This document shows positions 19,501-26,956 of a DNA stretch of 64,000 nucleotides, piece by piece. The number at the start of each line of letters is the position of its first letter. The stretch's first letter is position 1. The translations under genes and the position numbers were made by a program. The stretch spans positions 62,001 to 126,000 of the forward strand of contig JBHJOB010000020.1 in assembly GCA_050330195.1 (NCBI GenBank). Direction: 5' to 3'. Source of the stretch: JAHQVI01 sp050330195. GTDB taxonomy: Bacteria; Pseudomonadota; Alphaproteobacteria; Rhizobiales; Rhodomicrobiaceae. The notes beneath the pieces are model-generated. The model had not been told where the DNA came from, did no database searches, and saw nothing but the letters and a program-made list of their open reading frames with translations.

Positions 19501-19917
19501 CTTGAAGACATTGCCGAGATTGTTGTAGGCAGGATAAAAGCCCGGCTTCAGCGAAACGGCTTTCTCGCAAGCGGCCTGGGCATCGTCCAACTCGCCCATG
19601 TCCTTCAGGATCACGCCGAGATCGGAATAGGCTTCGGCCAGCGTCGGGTTGATCGTTAGGCAGTGACGGATGCACTGGACGGCGCGTTCGCAATCGCCCT
19701 GCCGGTAAGCGACGAGGCCGAGAAGATGGTGGCTCTGCCAGTTTCCCGGATCTTCCGCGATCACCTGCTCGAAGGCGGCTGTCGCTTCATCCAGCCTTCC
19801 GGCCTTGAGATGCATGATCGCTTCGAGCTGTCCGCTCGGGTGATCCGTATCCCGCAACGGAGCGAAGCCGGATGTCGAAGGCTGTTGGATGGCGCGCTGC
19901 CGTGGGTGGCTGATCAT
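16510..19917 (-). CDS. Three-module protein: TPR array, SPINDLY/OGT-like glycosyltransferase, C-terminal zinc-ribbon methyltransferase
   Basis: A 1135-residue protein. Residues about 35-380 are some ten tetratricopeptide repeats (for example PTLAEAYSDLGVILKDMGEL). Residues about 450-810 form an O-GlcNAc-transferase-like GT41 domain: RIGYLSNDFYRHA, LIDLKGFTTGARTEILACRP, INYLGYPATMGAAYIDYIIA, FCSFNSSYKITPEMF, LFLDSLPVNAHTTASDALW. After an acidic linker, about 885-1135 carries two CxxC pairs (CPLCD, CRCTSC) and a class I SAM methyltransferase (WLDIGVGNGSLLFTAEEWG, LLKPGGILFCATPN). GT41 enzymes modify Ser/Thr of proteins; the methyltransferase half resembles those acting on sugars. A role in glycan or protein modification is likely, substrate unknown. 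ATG start at 19917; a Met 34 codons later is possible. Confidence 0.93.
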   Translation of the reverse strand: MISHPRQRAIQQPSTSGFAPLRDTDHPSGQLEAIMHLKAGRLDEATAAFEQVIAEDPGNWQSHHLLGLVAYRQGDCERAVQCIRHCLTINPTLAEAYSDLGVILKDMGELDDAQAACEKAVSLKPGFYPAYNNLGNVFKALRKLEDAADCYNRAIELSPEFADAYANLGAVLLLLDRKDDAIDACLKAVELAPNNADALTTFAQALLAIDEIDDAIAICQRAVELRPNHGPAYSDLGCILQHANRFDEAIAAHKKALALKPDYAEAHNNLGIVYKDLARYSEALRAYRSAIELKPDYADAYSNMGVVLGQMGHADDAMRAYQRALEIDPELLVAFINLGGAFSEKDRLSDAIATYAKALTIDPNHPSTMVDHYHLRRQACDWDGLAAAEQKILTSTFREGKRVATFPILNMSSTAEDHLLAAREWVKGIRRPVGTDFEHTPPRGAPSERRLRIGYLSNDFYRHATSSLIAELIERHDRNRFEVFGYCFTKDDGSDMRHRLVAAFDHFVTIGDLPHTDAAARINEDQIDILIDLKGFTTGARTEILACRPAPIQINYLGYPATMGAAYIDYIIADEFILPMDQQPFFDERIVHLPGCYQPNDSRRFIAEKEPTRADCGLPEDGFVFCSFNSSYKITPEMFSIWMRLLQSAPGSVLWLLESNSLMRENLRRKAASLSVDPARLVFAPKMELSQHLARHRLADLFLDSLPVNAHTTASDALWAGLPVLTCAGETLVSRVCGSLLKAVGLGELITYSVDHYERLALDLAQNPNKMARLRNELAQNRNGAALFDIERYRQGFEAALEHMAELRERGYEPRAFAVNEDIVSAPEPETAVLSPASEASREMPVIEAAFETPASLDFACEPVTDAGAYHSTPAPDPVERVAYEACPLCDSSSFPVFMTTDCSTHPLYNPALPPAINWCRCTSCGHVFTEGYFSHEDHVAVFGEPVPHQTVGHDAETQRFISSRIVSQIAKLKPGGDWLDIGVGNGSLLFTAEEWGYRPVGIDWHSQNVEMLKGLGYEAYRGSIEELDMSGRFSVISMSDILQQMPDPRAVLSEAKRLLKPGGILFCATPNMASIVWRIMDSTEENPYWGEIEHYHNFTRERLYALLDATGFRPVFYNVSERYRACMDVIAMNE

Positions 19918-20624
19918 GTCCGCTCTTGCTTTTCGTTTGTTTCGGCGGTCGTCAATCGTCTCCCATAGTGTCCCGGCGAACCGCGAAACCGCTGGCGGAC
20001 CGCTTGCGATGGAAGCGGCGCCATGTCCGGCCCGATGAGCGCCTGATGTGAACTATGGCGTACAATTTTCCGATTTTGGTTCACTCTGGTCATGCAAAGC
20101 CTGTGTGAAGCTTGCAGGGCGAAACCAACTCAATAGTTCGAATGGCATTATGATTGCCTCAAATAAAATTGCGTATTTTTACTAAAGTTTAACGCAAACC
20201 GCGCGGCTGTTTCGTGAATTTACTTCTTCTGAACGACGTAGAGTTCAGGATTTAATGCGTGTTATCCTCTGGTTGGCAAAAAAACATGTAAATAAACCAT
20301 GTCCTATGCTCTCTCTCGCAGAGCATCCGAATGGCGAAAATCCAGTCTCTTTGAGCCGCCCTTGTTTCAGGATCTGTCGCGGCGGCCACAGGAGTTGCTC
20401 CGGGCGGCGGAACCAACCGGGCGCGTGATGCGTAATGGCATAGTGGCGCCGGTTCGGAATTAGAGCCGGCGTTGTTGAAAGCCGTGATATGGTGGCTTTT
20501 TCGCGCGCAACGCAAAATGTGCCCTCGGAGCCATTTGACGCCGCAAAACAAATCGCTAGATTCAGTAAAGTGTTTTTTCAGTCAGGATGCGTGAAACTTG
20601 GACACTCGGCGCAGATTGTCGGCC
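19918..20624. other. Long intergenic region upstream of hrcA
   Basis: About 700 bases between divergent genes. It contains an AT-rich stretch (20130-20300), likely carrying promoters, and a 7-bp hairpin at 20306-20326 (ATGCTCT / AGAGCAT) without a T-run. No CIRCE element (TTAGCACTC-N9-GAGTGCTAA) is present. No convincing gene was seen. Confidence 0.5.
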
Positions 20625-21737
20625 ATGGGACGAGGCAAGGATTCTCAATTCGTTACGGATTTGACCAGGCAGTCATTCGGAGCGGGCGCGGAAATTGCGA
20701 GTCTGGGCGACATTAACGAGCGGTCCCGGGCGATTTTCCGGCAGATTATCGAAACCTATCTCGCAACGGGCGAGCCGGTGGGTTCCCGCAATATCAGCCG
20801 CCAGCTACCCATGACGCTGTCGCCGGCATCGGTGCGCAACGTCATGGCCGATCTGGAGGCGCTCGGTCTCATCTATGCGCCGCACACCAGTGCCGGACGC
20901 TTGCCGACGGAGACTGGCCTGCGGCTTTTTGTCGACGGATTGCTGGAGATCGGGGATCTGGCAACCGAGGAGCGCGCGCAGATCGAGGCCCAGATCAGCG
21001 GCAACCTGACCATGAGCGACGTGCTTTCGGAGGCCAGCGAAATGCTCTCCGGGCTGTCGCGCTGCGCGGGCGTTGTCCTGACCGAGAACCAGAACCACCG
21101 GATCAAGCATATCGAGTTTGTCGGTCTGGACGCGCACCGGGCGCTCATCGTGCTGGTCGGCGAGGACGGGACCATCGAGAACCGGATACTGGCTCTGCCG
21201 CAGGGGCTTCCGGCCTCGGCGCTGACCGAGGCGACGAACTATCTGAATTCTCGGCTGCTCGGGGCGACGCTCGCCGAGGCGCGCGAGAAGATCGAGAAGG
21301 AGCTAACGGCGAAGAGGGCCCAACTCGACGAACTGACGGCCAAGGTCGTGCAGTCCGGCCTCGCCCAGTGGTCCGGCGGCAAGGAAGGCTCCAAGAAGAG
21401 CCTGATCGTGCGCGGGCAGTCGCATTTGCTCAGCGATCTGAAGGCCGTGGAAGACCTGGAGCGCATTCGCCTGCTGTTCGACGATCTTGAATCGAAGCGC
21501 GAAATCATGCAGTTGCTGACCCTGACGGATGAAGCGGATGGGGTCCGAATCTTTATAGGTTCCGAGAATCAGTTGTTTTCTCTGTCCGGATCTTCATTGA
21601 TTGTGGCGCCGTTCAGCGACTCGGATCATAAAATTGTCGGTGTTTTGGGTGTTATAGGGCCAACTCGCATGAACTATGCCCGGATTATCCCCATGGTTGA
21701 TTACACCGCGCGGTTAGTTGGCCGCCTCTTGACTTGA
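20625..21737 (+). CDS. hrcA: Heat-inducible transcriptional repressor HrcA
   Basis: HrcA (370 residues from this start) represses groESL-type operons by binding CIRCE elements, with GroEL as folding co-factor. The N-terminal winged helix (SRAIFRQIIETYLATGEPVG...RQLPMTLSPASVRNVMADLE), the hinge ALGLIYAPHTSAGRLPTETG and the GAF-like and dimerisation domains (IVPMVDYTARLVGRLL-like end) are all present, and length is normal. I use the ATG at 20625; a TTG at 20598 would add nine residues. It precedes grpE, the usual order. No CIRCE lies in this window, so its targets are elsewhere. Confidence 0.95.
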   Translation: MGRGKDSQFVTDLTRQSFGAGAEIASLGDINERSRAIFRQIIETYLATGEPVGSRNISRQLPMTLSPASVRNVMADLEALGLIYAPHTSAGRLPTETGLRLFVDGLLEIGDLATEERAQIEAQISGNLTMSDVLSEASEMLSGLSRCAGVVLTENQNHRIKHIEFVGLDAHRALIVLVGEDGTIENRILALPQGLPASALTEATNYLNSRLLGATLAEAREKIEKELTAKRAQLDELTAKVVQSGLAQWSGGKEGSKKSLIVRGQSHLLSDLKAVEDLERIRLLFDDLESKREIMQLLTLTDEADGVRIFIGSENQLFSLSGSSLIVAPFSDSDHKIVGVLGVIGPTRMNYARIIPMVDYTARLVGRLLT

Positions 21738-21813
21738 TTATCGCCGCTAACTCGCCAATATCCGACACAAATCAGGTGTCAGAGAATGCTCTACCAGGAG
21801 AGGGTAGAACCGC

Positions 21814-22779
21814 ATGGATGAAGAAAAACGCGGCCCTAGCGACTCCGCTGACGAGACGGCCAATTCGGCATCGTCGGCGGAAGGTAACGCTGAGACGCAT
21901 ATGAATGCCGGAAATGGCGCGTCCGAGGAAGTGGTTGCGCGGCTGAATTCGGAGATCGAATCCCTCAGGGCCGAAAATCAGCAATTGCAGGACAAGACGC
22001 TTCGGCTGGTTTCCGATATGGAGAATCTGCGTCGCCGCACCGAGCGCGACAAGTCGGAGTTCTCCAAATATGCGATCTCCGAATTCGCACGCGACATTCT
22101 TGGCGTGGCCGACAATATCCGCCGGGCAATCGAGGCGGTGCCCGAGAACGCCGTATCCTCCGATCCGGTGCTCGGCAGTCTTGTCGAAGGCGTCCAGGTT
22201 ACGGAGAAGGAATTGCTCAAGGCGCTGGAAAAATATCAGGTCAAGCGTTTCGACCCGAAGGGTGAGCCTTTCAACCCGCACAAGCATGACGCCATGACCC
22301 GGATCGAGGTGCCGAACGTTCCCGCCGACACGGTGGTTCAGGTGATTCACGCGGGATACATGATCGCCGAGCGGGTGCTTCGTCCCGCGGCCGTGATCGT
22401 CGCGAAGGAGCCGACAACGACAGACAGTTCGTCGGGCTCCTCTCAGGATGACGCCGACGAGGAGGATGAGGTGATTCCGCCCGGCGCAATGAAAGTGCCC
22501 GAGCCGATGGATTCGGCAAGGGAGGCGCCGGCCGAGCGGCCCGTCCCGCGCAATGTGCGCGTCGATGTGCAGACCAATGTGCTCGGCAAGGATTTTCAGG
22601 CTGAACGGCGGCGTCAGAATTCGGCGCAATCGGGCGACGATCGTGTTGCGCATCTTCGCAGGCCGCGATCGCCAGCCGGAGACCAATCCTTCAGCGAAGT
22701 TCGCACGAGCAGCAGCGGCGCCGCGCCGAACACCAAGCCGTCGGCGCTTCACAAGCCGGTCATTTCGCGAAAAGACTGA
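21814..22779 (+). CDS. grpE: Nucleotide exchange factor GrpE with unusual C-terminal extension
   Basis: GrpE releases ADP from DnaK. Residues 1-200 are a normal GrpE: acidic N-terminus, long coiled coil (EEVVARLNSEIESLRAENQQ... DMENLRRRTERDKSEFSKYA) and the beta domain ending MTRIEVPNVPADTVVQVIHA, AERVLRPAAVIVAK. A further 120 residues, low in hydrophobics and rich in Ser, Asp/Glu, Pro and Arg (SSSGSSQDDADEEDEV, then a basic tail), follow; ordinary GrpE proteins stop near residue 200. The extension is in frame, without stops or frameshift signs. AGGAGAGGG precedes the start by 9 bases. It lies 76 bases after hrcA. Confidence 0.95.
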   Translation: MDEEKRGPSDSADETANSASSAEGNAETHMNAGNGASEEVVARLNSEIESLRAENQQLQDKTLRLVSDMENLRRRTERDKSEFSKYAISEFARDILGVADNIRRAIEAVPENAVSSDPVLGSLVEGVQVTEKELLKALEKYQVKRFDPKGEPFNPHKHDAMTRIEVPNVPADTVVQVIHAGYMIAERVLRPAAVIVAKEPTTTDSSSGSSQDDADEEDEVIPPGAMKVPEPMDSAREAPAERPVPRNVRVDVQTNVLGKDFQAERRRQNSAQSGDDRVAHLRRPRSPAGDQSFSEVRTSSSGAAPNTKPSALHKPVISRKD

Positions 22780-22860
22780 GCTTTTGCAAGCATGATCGGC
22801 AGGGTGGGCGATGCACCCCCTTGCCGGTGGCCGTGACCTGTCAAACCGCTCGGGCATCAA

Positions 22861-22890
22861 AAAAGCCGCTCTGGCGAGAGAGCGGCTTCT
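22861..22890. terminator. Bidirectional intrinsic terminator between grpE and csp
   Basis: A 9-bp GC-rich hairpin: AGCCGCTCT (22864-22872), six-base loop, AGAGCGGCT (22879-22887). Read on the minus strand it is followed by six T (for the cold-shock gene); on the plus strand by TTCTT (for grpE). Confidence 0.85.
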
Positions 22891-23060
22891 TCGGGGCGCA
22901 TGCGACTGCGCCGCACTGTCTTAAACGGACTCACGGTCGATTTACGTGAAAGCAACCCTGATCCTTGTTTCCTGAATCAAGAACATCTCATACCGAAACG
23001 CCCTTGATTTTATCCGTCAGTCTAGCTCGATCAGTTCCGGAAGTGGCGTCGGATCTCGCT

Positions 23061-23270
23061 TCAGGCAGCCTGGATATTATCCACGGCGATCTTGCCTGTA
23101 CGGCGGTCTTCGCGCGTATCGAAGCTGACTTTCTGGCCTTCTGAAAGGCTGCGCATTCCAGCACGCTCAAGCGCGGTCGCATGCACGAACACGTCCTTGC
23201 CGCCATTGTCCGGCTGGATAAAGCCGTAGCCTTTTTGTTCGTTGTAAAATTTAACGACACCGGTATCCAT
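23061..23270 (-). CDS. Cold-shock-domain protein (CspA family)
   Basis: A 69-residue single-domain RNA/ssDNA chaperone with both nucleic-acid-binding motifs KGYGFIQ (RNP1) and VFVHAT (RNP2). The length is normal for alphaproteobacterial Csp proteins. A long untranslated leader is likely because the next gene upstream (23788, divergent) is over 500 bases away, which fits the temperature-sensing leaders of csp genes. Confidence 0.96.
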   Translation of the reverse strand: MDTGVVKFYNEQKGYGFIQPDNGGKDVFVHATALERAGMRSLSEGQKVSFDTREDRRTGKIAVDNIQAA

Positions 23271-23787
23271 AGAGTCTTCCTATTCACAGGATGCAATAAA
23301 TGAACAGCATGCCGTCTGAGGCATCAAGCTGTTCGCTTCGTCGATATTTGGGGGGAGTTTGAGCGTGCACCCGGCAGTTCCAAGTGTATCGGCCAAATCG
23401 TCCGGCCAAAAGTCGATGCTCCATATTGTACGTCTGACCGGCGATCCTTGCAATAGTTTGATGACGGACGGGGAGCAGATTTGAACCCGCCTTTACCAAT
23501 CCGCATAAACTGTTGTGTTACAAGGAATTCTCGGGGCAGAAGAGCCAGCGCCGACACCCGGAGCCGATGACAACCCCCTTTTTCGGGAAAAATTGAGCTG
23601 GTAACAAAAAGTTGGAGCATGGTTCAATTCAAACAATAAAGGATTAGCTCTGACATAATGCTTACGATGCCGGTTGCGCTTACATTTCAATTTTCTTGCG
23701 CCTGCGCCGAATATTATGCGCCCATAGAAACTGCCATGCCGATCACACACACATCGCTTCCATCTGCTCGCTTTGTAGGAACATCGC
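23271..23787. other. Intergenic region between csp and the SLC13-type transporter
   Basis: About 517 bases between divergent genes. It probably contains the csp promoter and a long csp 5' leader, and the promoter of the transporter. The stretch around 23620-23720 is AT-rich. I saw no gene, repeat or known RNA motif in it. Confidence 0.5.
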
Positions 23788-25587
23788 TTGACCTTTGATC
23801 AGGGCCTCTTGTTCGCGATTCTGATTGCTGTGATGGCGCTGCTCATCTGGGGCCGCTGGCGCTATGACCTGGTGGCATTTTCGGCTCTTATCGTGGCGCT
23901 GTTCATCGGTCTCGTTCCCGTCAATAGCGCATTTTCCGGCTTCGGCCATCCGGCAACGGTGATTGTGGCGCTCGTCCTCGTAATCAGTCGCGGCCTGTCA
24001 AAATCCGGCGCCATCGAGCTTTTGACACGGCGGGTCATTCGCGCGAGCCGGCCGCTCTCGCTTCACATCGGCATCATGTCCACGATCGCGGCGGCGCTTT
24101 CCACGGTCATGAATAATGTCGCCGCGCTGGCTCTCCTGATGCCCGCCGATATCGACGCCGCGAACAAGGCAAAGCGCAGTCCCGCGCTGTCACTCATGCC
24201 GATTTCCTTCGCCACGATTCTCGGCGGCATGGTCACGCTGATCGGCACGCCGCCAAACATCATCGTGGCGACCTTTCGCGAGCAGGCCGTCGGCGAACCC
24301 TTCAGAATGTTCGATTTTGCGCCTGTCGGCCTCGCCTGCGCCGCTGCGGGCGTGCTCTTCATCGCGCTGATCGGGTGGCGGCTCATTCCTTCGGCGCGAG
24401 GGCAGGGCAACGCCGCCAAGCAGCTTTTCGAAGTCGATAATTATCTTGCCGAACTTGAGATTCAGGAAGAGAGCAAGGCTGCGGGATCGACCATCGGCGC
24501 GCTGGAGGCGCTGTCGGAGGACAGCGAGGTTCAGGTTCTCGGGCTGATCCGCAAGGAGCACCGCGTGGCCGGTACGGCGCGTGACACTGTGATCGAAAGC
24601 GGCGACGGGCTGATCGTTCAGGGCAGTCCGGACGGTATTGAAGCGTTTGCCGCCAAGATCGGTCTCAAATATATGGGCGCCGGCAAGACGCCGGATATAC
24701 GCAGCCGCGCCGATCTGGGGCTGATCGAAGTCGTCGTGCCGGAAAATGCGCTGATCGACGGGCAATCGGTGGGAGGCCTGCGTCTGCGCAGCCGATTCGG
24801 CGTCAATCTGGTCGGCGTCTCGCGGCGCGGGCTCAATATTCGCACGCGTCTGCGCCAGTTCATCATCCAGCCCGGCGACATTCTCCTACTGATGGGCTCG
24901 GAGGATTCGCTGGGCGAGGTAACCCGCTACATCGGCTGCCTGCCGCTGGCGAAACGGGGCTTGCAACTGATCCGGCGGGAAAAGGCAGGTCTGGCCACGC
25001 TGATTTTCGCCGTGGCCATCGTCCTGGCGGGCACCGGACTGGTACAACTTCCCATTGCGCTGGGTGGTGTGGTCGCCCTGTACGCCTTTACAGGCGTGAT
25101 ACCCTTGCGGGAGCTGTATGACTATATCGAGTGGCCCGTCATCGTCCTTTTGGGCTCGCTCATTCCCATCGGGCAGGCATTCGAGACGACCGGGGGCGCG
25201 GCGCTCATTGCCGGGCAACTCGTCGATCTCTCGCAAGGCTATGCCCATATTGTCGTGCTGATTGCGCTGATGGTGATTGCGATGACGCTGGCGGACGTCA
25301 TCAACAATGCCGCTACGGCGGTTATTCTCTCGCCAGTCGCGATCGACATCGCCAAGGCGCTATCATTGACGCCCGATCCGTTTCTCATGGGCATAGCGAT
25401 TGCTTCGTCCTGCGCTTTCCTGACGCCGATCGGCCACAAGAACAACACGCTGATCATGGGGCCGGGCGGCTATCGTTTCGGCGATTACTGGCGTCTTGGA
25501 TTGCCGCTGGAACTGATTGTTCTCGTCATCAGCGTGCCGCTGATCCAGATCGTCTGGCCGATGCATCCGATGGTATGGCCGCAATGA
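23788..25587 (+). CDS. SLC13/DASS-family transporter with two RCK_C (TrkA-C) domains
   Basis: The 599-residue membrane transporter has N- and C-terminal hydrophobic halves with the DASS helix-pin motifs MNNVAALALLMP and INNAATAVILSPVAI. The central insert (about 205-395) contains two TrkA-C-like domains (VQVLGLIRKEHRVAGTARDT, LIEVVVPENALIDGQSVGGL), typical of YbhI/SLC13-type sulfate or dicarboxylate sodium symporters; the ion is not predictable. The start is a TTG (23788) with AGGA 7 bases upstream; the first internal ATG would cut the first helix. The downstream small exported gene begins 45 bases later. Confidence 0.92.
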   Translation: MTFDQGLLFAILIAVMALLIWGRWRYDLVAFSALIVALFIGLVPVNSAFSGFGHPATVIVALVLVISRGLSKSGAIELLTRRVIRASRPLSLHIGIMSTIAAALSTVMNNVAALALLMPADIDAANKAKRSPALSLMPISFATILGGMVTLIGTPPNIIVATFREQAVGEPFRMFDFAPVGLACAAAGVLFIALIGWRLIPSARGQGNAAKQLFEVDNYLAELEIQEESKAAGSTIGALEALSEDSEVQVLGLIRKEHRVAGTARDTVIESGDGLIVQGSPDGIEAFAAKIGLKYMGAGKTPDIRSRADLGLIEVVVPENALIDGQSVGGLRLRSRFGVNLVGVSRRGLNIRTRLRQFIIQPGDILLLMGSEDSLGEVTRYIGCLPLAKRGLQLIRREKAGLATLIFAVAIVLAGTGLVQLPIALGGVVALYAFTGVIPLRELYDYIEWPVIVLLGSLIPIGQAFETTGGAALIAGQLVDLSQGYAHIVVLIALMVIAMTLADVINNAATAVILSPVAIDIAKALSLTPDPFLMGIAIASSCAFLTPIGHKNNTLIMGPGGYRFGDYWRLGLPLELIVLVISVPLIQIVWPMHPMVWPQ

Positions 25588-25632
25588 CGCCAGCTTGGGG
25601 GCTTAAAATGCGGGAAATAGGGAAGATACGCC

Positions 25633-26004
25633 ATGAAATGGCCGGCACTTGCGGTTGCTGCCGCTTTTTCCATCGTCGCTGCGAGCGCCGCGCTTGCGGA
25701 CAAGGCCGATGTCGTTGACGTCAAGGCACGCAAGGAGGCAGGCGGCAGCTACGCTTTCGACGTGACGGTAAAATCCGACGATACCGGCTGGGAGAAATAT
25801 GCCGACAAATGGGAGGTGCTCGGTCTGGACGGCGCAGTGCTCGGCACCCGCGAATTGCTCCATCCGCACGAGAACGAGCAGCCTTTCACGCGCAGCCTCG
25901 GCGGCGTTGTCATCCCGGAGGGGGTGACGACGGTCACGGTGCGCGCGCATGACAAGGTCGAGGGCTATGGCGGCAAGGAAATGAGCGTCGACCTGCCGCG
26001 CTGA
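25633..26004 (+). CDS. Small exported protein of unknown function
   Basis: A 123-residue protein with a clear Sec signal peptide (MKWPALAVAAAFSIVAASAA, cleavage after ALA at about 22) and a soluble beta-rich remainder (SYAFDVTVKSDDTGWEKYAD...) ending GGKEMSVDLPR. It resembles small periplasmic proteins of alphaproteobacteria, without known function. It lies 45 bases downstream of the transporter on the same strand and convergent with the manganese transporter operon. Confidence 0.75.
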   Translation: MKWPALAVAAAFSIVAASAALADKADVVDVKARKEAGGSYAFDVTVKSDDTGWEKYADKWEVLGLDGAVLGTRELLHPHENEQPFTRSLGGVVIPEGVTTVTVRAHDKVEGYGGKEMSVDLPR

Positions 26005-26020
26005 GGCTTTCTCCCTGACG

Positions 26021-26956
26021 CTACGCAGCGTTCCCGGCAGATGGCGCGCCGATCCTGCTGCGGTGCGGACCGAACGCGCAAGCCAGCCCCAGAATGACGC
26101 CGGACACCGTGGCGATCATGCCAGCCGCGCTGACCGCATTCTCCCCACCCAGCCACAACGGACCATAACCGGCCAGCACATAGCCGACCACCGCCGAGAT
26201 CACGGCGAAGACAAGACTCCACGCCACCTGATGCTCAAGCCGATTGGTCATCAGCCGTGCGCTGGCGGGCGGGCAGATGAACATGGCGATGACGATGATC
26301 GAGCCGACCGCGTCGAAGGCGGCCACGGCGGCGATCGCGGCGGTTACGACGAGGCCGAAGCTCAGTACGCCTGTGGGGATGCCGATCGTGGCGGCAAAAC
26401 TCTCATCGAATGTCGAGATTTTCAGGGGTCGCCAGAAAAGCGCCGTCAGCACGGTGATCAGGCTGGCAACCACGGCCATGCGCGTCAGTTCCGGCGGCAG
26501 TTCGGCCAAGGCCGCCGGATCGAGCAGCGAACCCCAACCTTCGGCAGCAAACCAGATGAGGCTTTCCAGATTGCCGTACAGCGCGTGTTGCACGTCCAGA
26601 TGCACGGAGCTGGTATCGCTCTGCTCCAGCAGCAGGACGCCGCCCGCGAACATCGCCGTGAAGGTGACGCCCATGGCTGCGCCGGGTTCGATCCGCCCGA
26701 GGCGTTTGATCGCCTCGATCAGCACGACGGCCACGATCGCCGCGCCCGCCGCGCCGAGCATCATCGGCCACGCGGAGACGACGCCCGTCAGCAGGAACGC
26801 GACGACGATGCCGGGCAGGACGACATGACTGATGGCGTCGCCGATCAGGGCCTGCCTGCGCAGGATGAGGAAATTCCCCGGAAGCGCGCAGGCGATGGCG
26901 GCGAGGATGCCGATCAGCAGCGGCGTCAGGCTGAGCTGTACGAATTCTGCGCCCAT
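26021..26956 (-). CDS. sitD: Manganese/iron ABC transporter permease (SitD type)
   Basis: The 311-residue permease of the ABC-3 family has about eight membrane helices and the family signatures DAISHVVLPGIV and TFDESFAATIGIPTG. It forms the membrane channel of the importer with the neighbouring permease. Its ATG overlaps the previous gene's stop by one base. It is the last gene of the sitABCD operon. Confidence 0.93.
   Translation of the reverse strand: MGAEFVQLSLTPLLIGILAAIACALPGNFLILRRQALIGDAISHVVLPGIVVAFLLTGVVSAWPMMLGAAGAAIVAVVLIEAIKRLGRIEPGAAMGVTFTAMFAGGVLLLEQSDTSSVHLDVQHALYGNLESLIWFAAEGWGSLLDPAALAELPPELTRMAVVASLITVLTALFWRPLKISTFDESFAATIGIPTGVLSFGLVVTAAIAAVAAFDAVGSIIVIAMFICPPASARLMTNRLEHQVAWSLVFAVISAVVGYVLAGYGPLWLGGENAVSAAGMIATVSGVILGLACAFGPHRSRIGAPSAGNAA

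Noticed and set aside
17056..19659. 867-codon open frame on the plus strand opposite the OGT fusion
   Set aside because: It is antisense to the well-supported TPR/GT41 gene and has no family motifs; long antisense frames are common in GC-rich DNA where the third codon position is rich in G/C.
20306..20326. Intrinsic terminator or sRNA in the hrcA upstream region
   Set aside because: The 7-bp hairpin has no T-run on either strand and no promoter assignment.
19918..20624. CIRCE operator for HrcA
   Set aside because: No TTAGCACTC-N9-GAGTGCTAA or close variant in this region.
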